DNA of 64,000 nt from Astropecten irregularis (Eukaryota; Echinodermata; Asteroidea; Paxillosida; Astropectinidae), in the NCBI GenBank assembly GCA_963971285.1, contig OZ020244.1, forward strand, positions 8,432,001 to 8,496,000, written 5' to 3'. The position numbers and the translations under genes were made by a program. Below the pieces are notes generated by a model. It worked only from the letters and a program-made list of their open reading frames with translations, did no database searches and was not told where the DNA came from. Shown here one piece after another: positions 31,669 through 43,651 of the stretch. The first letter of the stretch is position 1. Each line of letters begins with the position of its first letter.

Positions 31669-32807
31669 TTTTTTCTTCTTCTTGTCGTTGGTATTCCTAT
31701 AGACAAAGCACAGGGGCATTCTGCACCCCACTTTGGCCATTTTTAAACAGCCGATCTTAACCCAACTTGGTCAAAACAAAGTCCATATAGCGTCAATGTA
31801 TGCCGAAACTTTTCGTCATCATGACGTCATCAGGTGTCACGTGACAGTGCCTTAAAGGGGCAAACTTCAGACATCAATTATGAACGAACCCTGAGTCCAA
31901 TTGAGTTGAAACTTGGTATGTATCTAAGTCGGGAAGTGTTATATCGAAAAATTGCATGACGTCATTGCCTGATTTTTTATGATTTATTGAAATTTTGGGT
32001 CATTAAAGTTCTTTTAACGATATCTAGCAAACGAAACAAGATATCTTTGAATTTCTTTTTGATTATTCTTCAGCATACACCATAGATGAACACTCCATAG
32101 ACAAAAATTCGGTGACGTCATTAAAAATGCGATTTATATAACACATAGTAGGAACGGCCGATCGCCTTGAAAATTGGTACATTGGAGGTTCGGGATTGTA
32201 ATTATGAAGTTACGTCAAGACCGTCATTTTTTTATTTTTTATGATTTTTAAAATATTTTTCACGCTATATAGCCTATTGACTTGTACAGGGCAAACAGGA
32301 ATTAGGTCCTCATTTAAAAGTGGTAAGAGCTGTGATCATGATTCTTTCACCAAAAGTCAATGTTAGGCAAGGTCTTTCATTGTGACACATTGATTGACCA
32401 CTGTGACCTCTACTTCCGGTCAAACAGGAAGTAGCTCCTCATTTTAAAGTGGTAAGAGGTATGATCATGATTCTTTCACCAATGGACAATGTTCGGCAAG
32501 GTCTTTCATTTGTGATGCATTGCTTGACCTCTACGACCTCTATTTCCGGTCAAACAGGAAGTAGCTTCTGATTTAAAAGTTGTAAGGGCTATGATCATGA
32601 TTCTTTCGCCAAAAGTCAATGTTAGGCAAGGTCTTTCTTTGTGACAGAAATATGACCAAGTCACGTGTGTGTATGATTAAAGGTGCATACTTCAAAAGTA
32701 TAAAACATAAGGTCTTAATCAAATGTCTTTGTGTGTATAAGGTTATGTTGATTTTTCTATAGAACGGAAAAGCCTTGTGTTCTGTTTTCAATAGACACAA
32801 TTTCTAG
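31669..32807 (+). mobile_element. Rolling-circle-like element, unit 10
   Basis: The unit ends at CTAG 32804-32807 after CGGAAAAGCC and a GTGTTCTGTT hairpin. 129-bp repeats lie at about 32290-32640. Confidence 0.52.
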
Positions 32808-34401
32808 TATTGTATTTGAGTTTGTTCTGTGGCCCATAGACTTTGTACACAGATTTTTCTGCGCGGCACTTTGGTTACTTTAAAACAGCCGATCTTAACC
32901 AAACTTGGTCTCAATGAAGTCCATATAGGGTACGTAGTTGTCTCCCGAAACCTTTCATCATCATGACGTCAAAACTTGATTTTATATGATTTAATAAAAA
33001 ATATTGTATAGCCCGTTCACTTTGTACACAGATTACGTGAACATGGTCGTTGTACAAAACATGAAGCTCGATCAATTTCCCATACGTACACTATGTACAG
33101 TGTACAGTAAATGTAGGCCTACGTACGCAATTCACTGTGTATAACATACAATGCACATATCCGATTGCATGACACAAAACGTCGTTTACAGCTTGCCATA
33201 GTTTGCACGTAAGTCCTTTTATATGCCATTAAATACCAGCACCAAATCTTAATCGAAATACTATCGATGGGTCTTGTAAAGTATGGAACTATCATACTTA
33301 GGAAGAGTTAGATGAAAACATTGAAATGATTCATCGAGTTTTTTGTACGTTGCAATTTGGTAAGCGCAGTTTTACACATGAAACAGGTAAATGTCACGTC
33401 CTTTGCCCTGGACTTCGTATGTGTCTTCTTCTATACGTGGCAATCAGTTTAAGACTGAATTTCATTATGGAAGCAAATATGTTTCATGCAATCATGTTCT
33501 CCAAATGATTTGTATTGGTAAATGATTTCGTATTCGCAAAAGATATCGTCTTCACGCAATAATTTGTCTTAGACGATATGTGATTATGCAAAATGATTTT
33601 GTATTCGTAAATGATTTTGTATTCACATATTCGTATTCACAAATGATTTTGTATTCGCATCATGATATCGCCTTCAAGAAAGTCTAAGAAGATCATCATT
33701 AACGAATACAAAATCATTTTGCGTATTAGCAAATGATATATCGTCTTCGACAAATGAATACGCAAAATGATTATGTACTCGCAATAAAAGATTTGGTATT
33801 CGCAAATGATTTTGTAGTCGCTAATGATTTTCTATGTGCAATTTATATTGGCAAATGATTTTGTATTGGCAAATGATTTTATATTGGCTAATGATGTTGT
33901 ATTCGCCAATGATGTTGTATACGCTCATGATTTTTTTTTCACAATATGATTTCGTGTCATTTGCATTATGATGTATCCTCAAAAGCACTCAGGTTGATGT
34001 CATCGTATGTCCAACTGAATGACATTGTCTTCAATTAGGGGCTCTATTAACCCTGCAAAACGCATAACCAATTTCTACATTGAGACGTCACAGATTACGT
34101 GAAAATATAGTCATGTACAAAATATGATGCTCAAGTCCCCATAGTCACTGTACGTACTTAATTCACTGTGTATGACATACATGTAATGTTCGAGTGCGTG
34201 ACTCAAAATGTCGTTTACATCTTGCCGTACACTTTTACACGTTAGTCTTTTGATATATCATTAAATACCAGCACCAAATCTTAATCGAAATGCTATCGAT
34301 GTAGGTTGCTCTGTACGTGAAAATATTGGTCATTAAATAAAACATACGATATAAACAACATAAATGCAAGGCGCGCTTAGATGGTTGATTGCCTGGATTA
34401 T

Positions 34402-34700
34402 CATTAACCCAACGTGGGATTGGTACCGTGTTGCCGACGTCGGCGGGACTATAGATAACCGACGTAGTCCAATTGATGACGTCAGGCCACAGTCCAAACA
34501 AAACCATTAACCCAACGTCGGATTGGTACTGTGTTGCCGACGTTGGCGGGACTATAGATAACCGACGTAGTCCAATTGATGACGTCAGGCCACAGTCCAA
34601 ACAAAACCATTAACCAAACGTGGGATTGGTACCGTGTTGCCGACGTTGGCGGGACTATAGAGAACCCACGTAGTCCAATTGATTACGTCGGGCCACAGTA
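34402..34700. repeat. 103-bp tandem repeat, three copies
   Basis: Units start CATTAACCCAACGT at 34402, 34505 and 34608. The units are nearly identical and contain GTTGCCGACG, a TATAGATAACC core and TGACGTCAGG. Confidence 0.92.
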
Positions 34701-37199
34701 AAAAACTTGTGAAGAATTAAATAATGCCGTTTCAAAGTAATGGATGAAAATGCACTCACAGTTTCACGGTAGATTGATGTAGGCCCTATACTTAACCGGT
34801 TTATTATTTTATGCTATGCATTGAGACAATTTAGAATATTTGAAGATGGTATTCCCCATTCAAACCTGTGGTTAACGTGGCAGATTTACATCAGTTGTCA
34901 AATAGTTGACAGGTCTATTATTTTCTTGATTGTTTAATTACCTATAGATGCTATGGTAAAGGTTTGTGGTCTTGGAGAAAGGAACTCATCATTAATTTGT
35001 GTCCACTGGAATGCTGAACGAACTACGATCTACTGTACGTGCTGTGTCTTTTGGAAATCCAGCTGCTTCTTGCCTTTGAAAAGTGTAAGTTTCAATATGA
35101 ATTTGATAACATTCTTGTTTCAACAAATGGATATTTGTGTGTAGCTACATATACTTGGTGACTGTCAAATTTGAATTCAGCTATACACTACATGTACTGG
35201 GTTTTCTTGGTCTAGGCTTGAAAGCCTAGCTGCATTAATCACGGAGGTATGCAATCTTATGCCGACAGCAATTATAAACAACACGCAGGCAACCAGTCCT
35301 ATCTTAGTATTTTGCCAGATGCCACATTACTGTGTCGCAGGTGATAATTATAATGAGCCGGTATAGCACTTGCCTTGTGAGTGTTTAATGACCCACATGC
35401 ACTGTCTATAAGCATGCATGTACTGTTATTCTATGGTGGGAGAATCATTACACAGTACATGTCATCATGGCGAGTCGCAATGAAGAGGCCTAAAAGTCGT
35501 GATACACATTTCATGACCGCGGTCTGAATTCAGCCTTTAAACCCAGCTTATATATAAATTTTTTAGAGTGTAAACAAAATCTATAGCCTGATGTGCATTT
35601 TATTCTGTTGTTATTTTGCAGATGCTGTGAAACAAAGGAGACTTGGAATGAGTGGTTTCTTTACGGCCGGTTGGTGAGGAGAACTAATGCTTGACAGCCT
35701 CGACGTGATACTGGTAATTGAACCAGCTAAACGCTGAATAGAAAGTGCCTGTTCACAAACAGAGCAAGCATTTTGATTCGCATTATATGCTAAGCAAAGT
35801 CTGCTCACAGTGCAGTTTGAAGGTTCTATGATAATCTGGTAGCGTACCAATACAAAAATCTTCACAGATTTACCTATAATGTAAAGGGTATAAAGATGGT
35901 GATGGTACAAACATACACAGTTTTTCATGCAGAAACATTTTAACGGTATCCAGAAAACAGTCAAACTAAATAACGCCCCAAAACAATATTGATCTTTTAA
36001 AGAAAAAAAATAACAGTGAAAAGATGTTTAAAATACCGTCACTGTTTTCTCAAAAAGTGGGCACCGTATAAATGGGACTGGGAAATTCACAGATGACTGT
36101 CACTGTATATATTTTGTTTGTCCATCAATCTGCATTTCTTTGACAAAAACCAAAGTATGAAATTACCTTTAATCACGGATGTCTTTTTTGAACTCCATAA
36201 CTAAAGCCATAATACTTGTAAAGAATAAAGATTTGTAGCTGTGAACTGTGTTCAAACGTTAACTAAATCTCACTGTCCAGCTTTGATACAATTTAAAATG
36301 CAAACACGTTAAACGTATACAGCAATTACAATGTGTCTATGTTTATAGTTACTTAAATTGGCCCATTGTTTGCAGTTAGCCTTTTTTCGAAGGTTGAAGC
36401 GGGCCTTACAAACATCACGAAATTATTTTCATGTTCAAGCATTCATGTTCACGTGTTTTTGCCTCTTCGATTGAAACTCGATTTCACTTTGATGCATCCG
36501 TATTAATATAGCATTGCATTCAATTCAATTCAACAGTCGGTTAATTTAGCCATGCAAAATCCGCATTCAATTTCTCGCTGCCAAATGAGGTTTGTTTACA
36601 TTTTGCTTGCACATGAAGTGAAATCGAATGACTATTTTGAGGTGCCTTGCAGTTTCCCGCGAAATGGAATGGCGCAGCGTTTAAATTGTCCGCTCATTTG
36701 CAGAAAATTACCGGGAAAACCTATTATAAGTTCTCATTGATTTACCAAGTTGTTGGTGTGTGAAAGAATTTAATTTTTTGAAGTTTTGATCAAACTAAGT
36801 AATTTCATTTATAGAGAAATGTGATGCCACAATTTTAGCTCAAAGTATACCTGTGTGATGGTTCAGAAGTGTACATTTTATTTTTACCGTCAAAAAAGAA
36901 AAGCAAGTTGAACTGAATTTATGTTTTCGTTTAACGAATATGTTCAAGTGCATTGTATTTTAAATGTCCGTACTTCTTTTGCATTTATTATTAAAATACA
37001 TAATGTACGGTACATTAATTCATTTGTTTCAACGTGAGTTTTTTTAAGGAAGGTTTGAAGTGCAAAGACAAGCGTAGCATTGATAGCTGTGTTAGTGATA
37101 ATTCTTCCTTTACGAGCGATGAAGGGTGGCCGATGGAGGAGACAGGTCGGCTGAGCGTCTGCCTGAGAGCCGTAAGGTGGACGTAGGGCCGGATGGGTC
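34701..37199. other. Interior of the 3.7-kb insertion, no clear gene
   Basis: Several short frames exist, none recognised. A splice-acceptor-like TTATTTTGCAG ends at 35621 and is followed by a 55-base open stretch to TGA at 35675-35677. That stretch resembles a similar exon-like piece at 55555-55422 on the other strand. The segment 35840-36130 is a divergent copy of sequence at 57340-57480 and 57825-58080 (inverted). Confidence 0.45.
35622..35677 (+). pseudogene. Exon-like fragment, plus-strand copy
   Basis: After the AG at 35620-35621 the phase that reads KQRRLGMSGFFTAGW stays open to TGA. The minus-strand relative at 55.5 kb reads LQKRRLEVRGLSGFSMARRW in the corresponding place. The homology extends into the flanks. 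It may be a degraded terminal exon of a duplicated gene or of a transposon. The function is unknown. Confidence 0.3.
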
Positions 37200-37860
37200 A
37201 AAAGTCGGGCCGACGGATTTATCAAGTCGGCAAAGGCATGGGATATGGCAGTCGGGAGGACGTAGGGGACGGGTCGGGTAAAAGTCGGGCCGACGGATTT
37301 ATCAAGTCGGCAAAGGCATGGGATATGGCAGTCGGGAGGACGTAGGGGACGGGTCGGGTAAAAGTCGGGCCGACGGATTTTTCAAGTCGGCAAAGGCATG
37401 GGATATGGCAGTCGGGAGGACGTAGGGGAGGGGTCGGGTAAAAGTCGGGCAGACGGATTTATCAAGTCGGCAAAGGCATGGGATATGGCAGTCGGGAGGA
37501 CGTAGGGGACGGGTCGGGTAAAAGTCGGGCCGACGGATTTTTCAAGTCGGCAAAGGCATGGGATATGGCAGTCGGGAGGACGTAGGGGAGGGGTCGGGTA
37601 AAAGTCGGGCCGACGGATTTATCAAGTCGGCAAAGGCATGGGATATGGCAGTCGGGAGGACGTAGGGGACGGGTCGGGTTAAAGTCGGGCCGACGGATTT
37701 TTCAAGTCGGCAAAGGCATGGAAAATGGCAGTCGGGAGGACGTAGGCGAGGGGCCGGGTAAAAGTCGGGCCGACGGATTTATCAAGTCCGCAAAGGCATG
37801 GAATATGGCAGTCGGGAGGACATAGGGGAGGGGTCAGGTAAAAGTCGGGCCGACGGATTT
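37200..37860. repeat. 80-bp minisatellite, about eight copies
   Basis: The unit, starting AAAGTCGGGCCGACGG, recurs every 80 bases with few changes. It is GC-rich and strongly purine-biased on the plus strand. Confidence 0.95.
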
Positions 37861-39042
37861 ATCAAGTCGGTTTTACGTGGGAAGTTGACCGTCGGAACGA
37901 CGGCATAAACATCAAGTGGGGCCAACGCCGGTATATAAGTTGGAACAACGTCGGGCCGTGGGTATTATGAGGTCGTCGGTACAACGTCGGTCCAATATCC
38001 ACCCAACGGCAAACCTGGACGTCACGCCGACGTCGGCGGTATTTGCATATTCCCTGTTTACCTACGCCCATCCGACGTCATGAGCCAACCATATGCCAAC
38101 GACGGGCTGACGTCAGTGTGCTACCTGGGATATGCCGTTTTTTTCATTTACTTCCTTATCATAGTTTCCAGCAAAGTCGCGTTAATGCTGATTTTGATAT
38201 AACAACCACGCACGCGTAGCATTCTACTTATACCGTTTTCAGTAATGCATGATTCAGTGTTCCGAGCGCATGGTTTTAAATGGCGCCCTCTTTTGATTAA
38301 AACGAGATTCTGCGGTGGTGTCAGTATTATTATTTTGTGCACCGCCTATCATCTTTTATTGAAATCTGGGAAGACGGAAAGTCTTTTATATTAAATACCA
38401 GCACCACCATCTTAATAGGAATACTATCGATGTAGGTTGCGTAGTTTTGTACGTCATTTTATGAGTCGTGTTAAGCTTATACATGTGCAACTTAATACTT
38501 GGGAATATGGAAAAACTGCAATGATCCATAGACTTTTGGCAATTGGCAATTTGACGTTTTACATATGAACAAATTAAAGTCACGTCCTTTCCCCTAGATT
38601 TGTAGGCATCTTATCTTGTTCTATACATGGCAATCAGCATAAGACTGAAGTTCACTAAATGATTTCATAATTATTCGCAAATGATTTTATAATCGCAAAT
38701 AATTTTATATTTTCAAATGATATCATCTTCATGAAATCATTTTGCGAAGACGATATCATTAATTTGCCAATACAGAAATGTATTTTGTATTCACTAATGA
38801 TTTTGTATTCGCAATTGGTTTCGCATCATGTCATAATAATGCACATTGCAATGATAATGTCTTCAATCAGGGGCTCCATAAACCCTGCAAGTACATGTTT
38901 AATACATGTAGTTAAGTTTTCTAAATTGAAACCATATGTCTTAATCAAACAAAATCAGCGATGTGTATTTATTTAATTTGAGAAATATTTTATATCATAT
39001 GCGGAAAAGCCATGTGTTCTGTTTTCAACAGACACAACCTCT

Positions 39043-41031
39043 GTTCTTTCTTCTTCCTCTTCCTGTCGCTTGAGTTACCATAGACTTTTTCTAGGTGGCA
39101 CTCTGGCTACTATTAAACTGCCGATTTTAACCAAACTTGGTCTGAAGGAAGTCCATATAGGGTAGTTGTCTCCCGACACTTTTCAACATCATGACGTCTT
39201 GACTTGATTTTATATGAATTTTTAAATATTTCTCACAGCCCGTTAACTTTGTACACAGATTACGTGACAATATGGTCATGTACAAAACATATGATGCTCG
39301 AATGACTCAACTCTCCCCATACGTGTACACTGCACTGCTGTACGTACGTATTTCACTGCACTGTGTGTATGGCATTCATAATAATGTCCGTGGATTGCGT
39401 GACTCGATCAAAACTTCGTTTATAATCTTGCCATAGACATTTTCATGTAAGACGTTTTATATATCGTTAAATACCACCACGAAATATCGAAATGCTATCA
39501 ATGTAGGTTGCCGTATTGTACCTCATTTTATGGGTCGCGTTAATATTAGCTATACATGTACAACATAATACTTGGGAAGAGTTGTATGGAAAAGTGCAAT
39601 TATCCATAATTAGTTTTTTGTACGTGGCAATATGATCAGTTTTACACATGAACAAATTAAATATGTCACGCCATTTCCCCTAGACTTTAGTGTCATCAGA
39701 GTGATTTCATGTTCTTGATATAATTTTGTATAAATATTCTACAGTCAAATATTATAAAATACAGTCAGCGTCGGTCCCCCATCGGCCCGACCTCGGCTGG
39801 ACGACCATTGTTAGTACACGCGGTAGTATTTACACGGCCCTTTCATAGTGGCAACCACCATGCACCGGCGGAGCACGATCGGTGGATGGCGGCGCTGCTG
39901 AGCCGCCGGCCGCCCGACGGCGTGGCGGCTTGCGCACTAGGCCATGGGCCGGGACGTGATGTCCGATTGACCGTTGACTCCAAACTATATTTTCCCTCAC
40001 AGACGTCTTTGTTTATATCATTTTCAAACAAAATCTTACTAGACCAGAATTCCATCGATGTACATGTAAGTTGGTACGTATTGTATGTCAAAGTATGTAC
40101 GGTCCACGGCATGCTCCTGTCAAGTTCATGCCGTACAACAACTTATTGGGTTTTTTTTCTCACGCTACCCGATTGACATGAAAATAATGGTCATAGTTAA
40201 ATGGTACGATGTGACTCAATTCCCCAAAACATGTGTAAAACAGTGTATACAAAACTTACATGTTTATTGCCATAGACAATGCATGTCAGTCTTTTTTTTA
40301 TATTATTTACAAACCATAAAATCTTAACCGAAATGCTATCGACGTAGGTTGCGGAGTATTGTATGTCATTTCATGGGTGCTCTTAAGCTTATAAATACAT
40401 CTAAATAGATGAGTTGTGTAAGAAAAAATTGCAATGATCCATGGATTCGTACATGTGTTTTTGTTTGTGGACAGAGTTTTGCATGATATGGTCATTTATA
40501 AAACATACAATGTGTTATTGAATCAATTCCCATATACACAACATGTACGTCTTCTCCCTGTGTGAAACATATGATGACATGTAATGTTCGATTGATTCAA
40601 AATACAAAACTTCGTACATGCATACATGTTGCCATACACGTAAATCTTTCATTTAAAAACGTGTAACTAACCGGTCGATGTAGGCTGTGGGAACTTATAT
40701 AGTTGTATGAAAAAATTGCAATGATCCACAGACTTCGTACATGCGTATTTGTTTGTGATCATTTGTACTTGAAAATATGGTCATCTATGAAATTTACGAT
40801 GTGTAGTTGAATTAATTCAAAAATGCAAAAATTGTGCGTCACGTGACAGGGCCTTAAAGGGGCAAACTTTATTATGCCAATTAAGTTTGAACAAACCCCA
40901 GACGAAGCTCCTCATTTAAAAGAGGTAAGAACGAGAATCAAAATCCTGAAGGAGCATCTTATTAATAAAGCATTAAATTATATAATATGCGGAAAAGCCT
41001 TATGTGCTGTTTCATACACCATAAACTCTAG
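39043..41031 (+). mobile_element. Rolling-circle-like element, unit 12
   Basis: This is the last unit of the array. It carries a divergent copy of the GC-rich block at about 39760-39985 and ends at CTAG 41028-41031, directly before the T-rich tract leading into the LINE. Confidence 0.55.
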
Positions 41032-41256
41032 TTTTTTCTTCTTCTTTTTTTTTCTTTTTTTCTTCTTCTTCTTTAGCTTAGACGTGTGTCGATCGAGCTC
41101 CGGTGTAAATTGTAGTTTTTCCTCGAGCTAACACCACTTATTCGTCCTACCACTCGTATAACTCTTTCCAATGTATACCCTGAAATTCCTAACGCTGTTC
41201 TTGCTACCAATCTTTCATCTTTTTGTAAAGTAGTTTCCCAGATCCGACCTATTCCC

Positions 41257-42403
41257 TTGGGTTTCAAAAACAAAGAACTGAGTCACATTATGTCCTCCCG
41301 GCGACATGTTCAGGTTTTGATTAATAATATCACTCCCCAAACCATATCAACTTCTCTCATAGTGGAGTCCAATTACCGGTTTTCATTTCAACCGAGTCTG
41401 TGCGGTGCTTCAACTGTGGTGAATTTGGCCACATCAGCCGGGCTTGCTAAAAAAAGGTCGCCAACACCGAATCCCACCCGGTCAACCCCCCTCAACCCAC
41501 CCCCGGTTTTCAAATACGGGAAATCGGACCCGAAACACCCCGCCAAGAATTCCAAACCGGCCACTGGCGGGGACATCCCTGCTTCCGCTGGCCAGAGTCA
41601 CGCAGATCTGCCGGGCCCTAGTGCCGGGTCTGGGTCAGGTGCCTCGGCCGCGGGGGCGGTGGCCGCCGCGGGTGCCGCGACCCTTGTTGGGACGGATGGC
41701 GGGGGGCCGCCCTCGGCGTCTCCTGGCCCGTCAACCTCGGGGTTATCTGCGGGGTCCGATCCGTCGGCCCCGGTGGCTGCTGGGGACGTCGGGTTGGGTC
41801 TTTCCGCCCCTGGCGGATCGTCGTCGGGTGCCTCGGGTTGTACTTTTCGGGGACACCACCCGCCCCCTCTCGCCTCTTCTTTGAAGTAACAAAGAGGAAA
41901 ATCTCTCCCTCCCAACCATCCGACAACACTCCTCGCCTCATACCCATCAAGTCCCCCTCTCCGGTCCGTAAAATAGCCCGGAAAGTTACCACTCCAATGC
42001 AAGTCACTTCCCCCACCATCTCCCAAGCCCTCGATGCCACCCCCCTCAACCCTTCCACTCCTGCTCACACGCCCCAATCTTTTCCACCCCCTCCTCAACC
42101 GCCTCCTCGGTTGATGGCACCGACACGGACTCTACCCTGTGGGAGGACACGCAGACTCTGCCCGATGATGATCCACTCTGTCCTGCGGGTCTTCCCACCT
42201 GCAAGGGACCTCTCAATTCCGAAGATCTTCTCACTTTCCTCAAAACTGTCAAATCTAGCAAAAAACCCCATCTTGTCGCACGGAAGTTCACCCAAAACAT
42301 CCCCGGTCTTATCGCCCAACTAAGACCTCTAAAAACCAGTCCTCTGCTTAAAAACAACTTGCAGCAGAGGATTTACCAACTCATCAGGAAACTGGACGTG
42401 TAG
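41257..42403 (+). pseudogene. LINE ORF1 (Gag-like), frameshifted
   Basis: One phase carries a CCHC zinc knuckle, CFNCGEFGHISRAC, at 41406-41447, followed directly by TAA in an A-run. A second phase then continues with a Pro/Ser/Gly/Ala-rich low-complexity region to 41889. A third phase ends at TAG 42401-42403 with a charged helical C-terminus (segments LNSEDLLTFLKTVK and QQRIYQLIRKLDV). In Tx1-type LINEs the ORF1 protein binds the element RNA. The A-run after the knuckle is a likely site of the first frameshift. The N-terminal part upstream of 41257 was not resolved. Confidence 0.65.
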
Positions 42404-42424
42404 TGCTTTTTTTCCCTTTACATT

Positions 42425-43135
42425 ATGGATTATATTAAACTTTTTCTTTCCTTTTTTGTAATGACACTGTCACTGTTGACCCTCAACGCAAGGGGCGTTT
42501 CCTCTTCCGTTAAAAACGCCTCCCTATACACTTATATTGACAAGCTTTGTTCAAAACCGGACATCATTTTTCTTCAGGAAACTTCCAACATTAATGATCT
42601 TTCCCCTTCTTGGAACTCCTGGCCAAATTATACCCCATATTGCAACCCCAGCCCCTCGCGTGGATCAGGGGTCACTTCCCTCGTCAAAAATAATATTTCT
42701 GTTCTAGAATCTTCAACTATTTACAATGAGCATATTGGCTTTACTAAAATTTCTTTAAATGACGTTATCTACAATCTCTATAACTTTCTTATCCCTCAAT
42801 CCGACACTGATGCCCTTCTGGCCATCAATTGCTTTTATAAACACAGTGACCCGCTCAGTGACGGTGCCATTATAGTCGGAGGTGATTTTAATTGTACCTT
42901 TAATCCTGAGTCAGATCGTCTCGGTATGCCGACTGAGCATCGCCCCAAAATTTCTGTGGCTCTCAAAAAATCCTTTAGCAAACTCTCTTTGTACGATGTC
43001 TGGTGCAGACAGAACCCCAACGAACAAAACTACACCTGGTACAGAGCTAATCCCTCCAGTCAGTACGGCATTTCAAAGGCCGGACTTGACCGCTTTTATG
43101 CTCACTCTGCTCTTTTGTCGTCCGTTGTCATGCCA
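42425..43135 (+). pseudogene. LINE ORF2, apurinic-like endonuclease domain
   Basis: The frame encodes an exonuclease-endonuclease-phosphatase domain that nicks target DNA to prime reverse transcription. It has LNARG at about residues 20-24, LQET at 50-53, GGDFNCTF at about 154-161 and KAGLDRFYAH near the end. The domain is cut before its final SDH-type motif by the insertion that begins near 43135; the last codons are foreign. The likely start is the second methionine (MTLSLL), which brings the domain to the usual distance from the N-terminus. Confidence 0.8.
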
Positions 43136-43651
43136 AAAGGGGTCCGTTGTCATGCCAAAAGGTGTCCGCTAATTAGCATACTGGGATTTGATTGGCTATG
43201 CACCGTTGACGTCATATAATTATGCAAGATTGCTAAATAGTGTCCGCACTTAGCGTGCGTCCTATGGAGTCAGACTGACTCTTCACCTTGCAAGACGTGT
43301 CGGAGTTTTTCATTCAAAGTTTGTAAAAAAAAAAAGACCACGTTGTGGCTTATAATTTATATCGACGAAAATCATCATGTAAAATCTACTAAGGGCAGTT
43401 AAGAATGATCGGGCTGACATCAAACTTGGCAGATAGTTTAACAATAGTGTTCCAATGACATTATTTTTAATAGAAAGGAAAGGGTTAGATCGCGGTAGAT
43501 ACAGATAAGGGGAAAAAAGTTGATCAAAGTCACGCAATGTCATGTTATTTTTTTGTCGTAAATGAAAGTGCCTTGTATGTTTTTATTTGTTTATAGCATG
43601 CGTATTGTACTGTTTTAACTTCCTGCAAAATATGTATTATTCATTACATCT

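Larger units (their letters stand above)
34397..38123. mobile_element. 3.7-kb unclassified insertion with terminal GC-rich tandem repeats
   Basis: The insertion is defined by comparison with the uninterrupted sister sequence at 28620-28740 and is flanked by CCTGG at 34392-34396 and 38124-38128. The left end has a 103-bp repeat (three copies) and the right end an 80-bp repeat (about eight copies), both rich in CCGACGTCGGC-like words. The interior includes a segment related to 55-58 kb. No transposase frame or clear terminal inverted repeat was found. Confidence 0.5.
32808..39042 (+). mobile_element. Rolling-circle-like element, unit 11 (interrupted)
   Basis: The unit runs from 32808 to about 34396 and resumes at about 38124, ending near 39042 with the usual GCGGAAAAGCC and hairpin but with CTCTG instead of CTCTAGT. 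The uninterrupted relative at 28620-28740 shows that 34397-38123 is inserted DNA. A degenerate repeat around 'gcaaatgattttgtattc' occupies 33480-33960. Confidence 0.52.
17426..41031 (+). mobile_element. Head-to-tail array of non-autonomous Helentron/Helitron2-like elements
   Basis: About twelve units follow one another. Each ends with GCGGAAAAGCC (or a variant), then a short hairpin such as TGCTGTT/AACAGC, then CTAG and a T. Many start with a palindrome whose left arm, GGCTTTTCCGC, is the reverse complement of the 3' subterminal motif. Asymmetric terminal inverted repeats, a 3' hairpin, a CTRR-T end, internal tandem repeats and head-to-tail insertion are the known architecture of Helentron/Helitron2 elements and their HINE derivatives. 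No Rep/helicase frame is present, so all copies are non-autonomous. Two MITEs and a 3.7-kb insertion interrupt the array. The classification rests on structure alone. Confidence 0.62.

Noticed and set aside
35611-35964. 117-codon minus-strand open frame
   Set aside because: It overlaps the plus-strand exon-like fragment and the dispersed repeat, has Cys/Tyr-rich low-quality composition and matches nothing I recognise.
41444-42323. Long overlapping Pro/Arg-rich open frames on both strands
   Set aside because: They are shadows of the GC-rich, Pro/Ser-rich ORF1 region of the LINE; only the phases linked to the zinc knuckle and the C-terminal segment look real.
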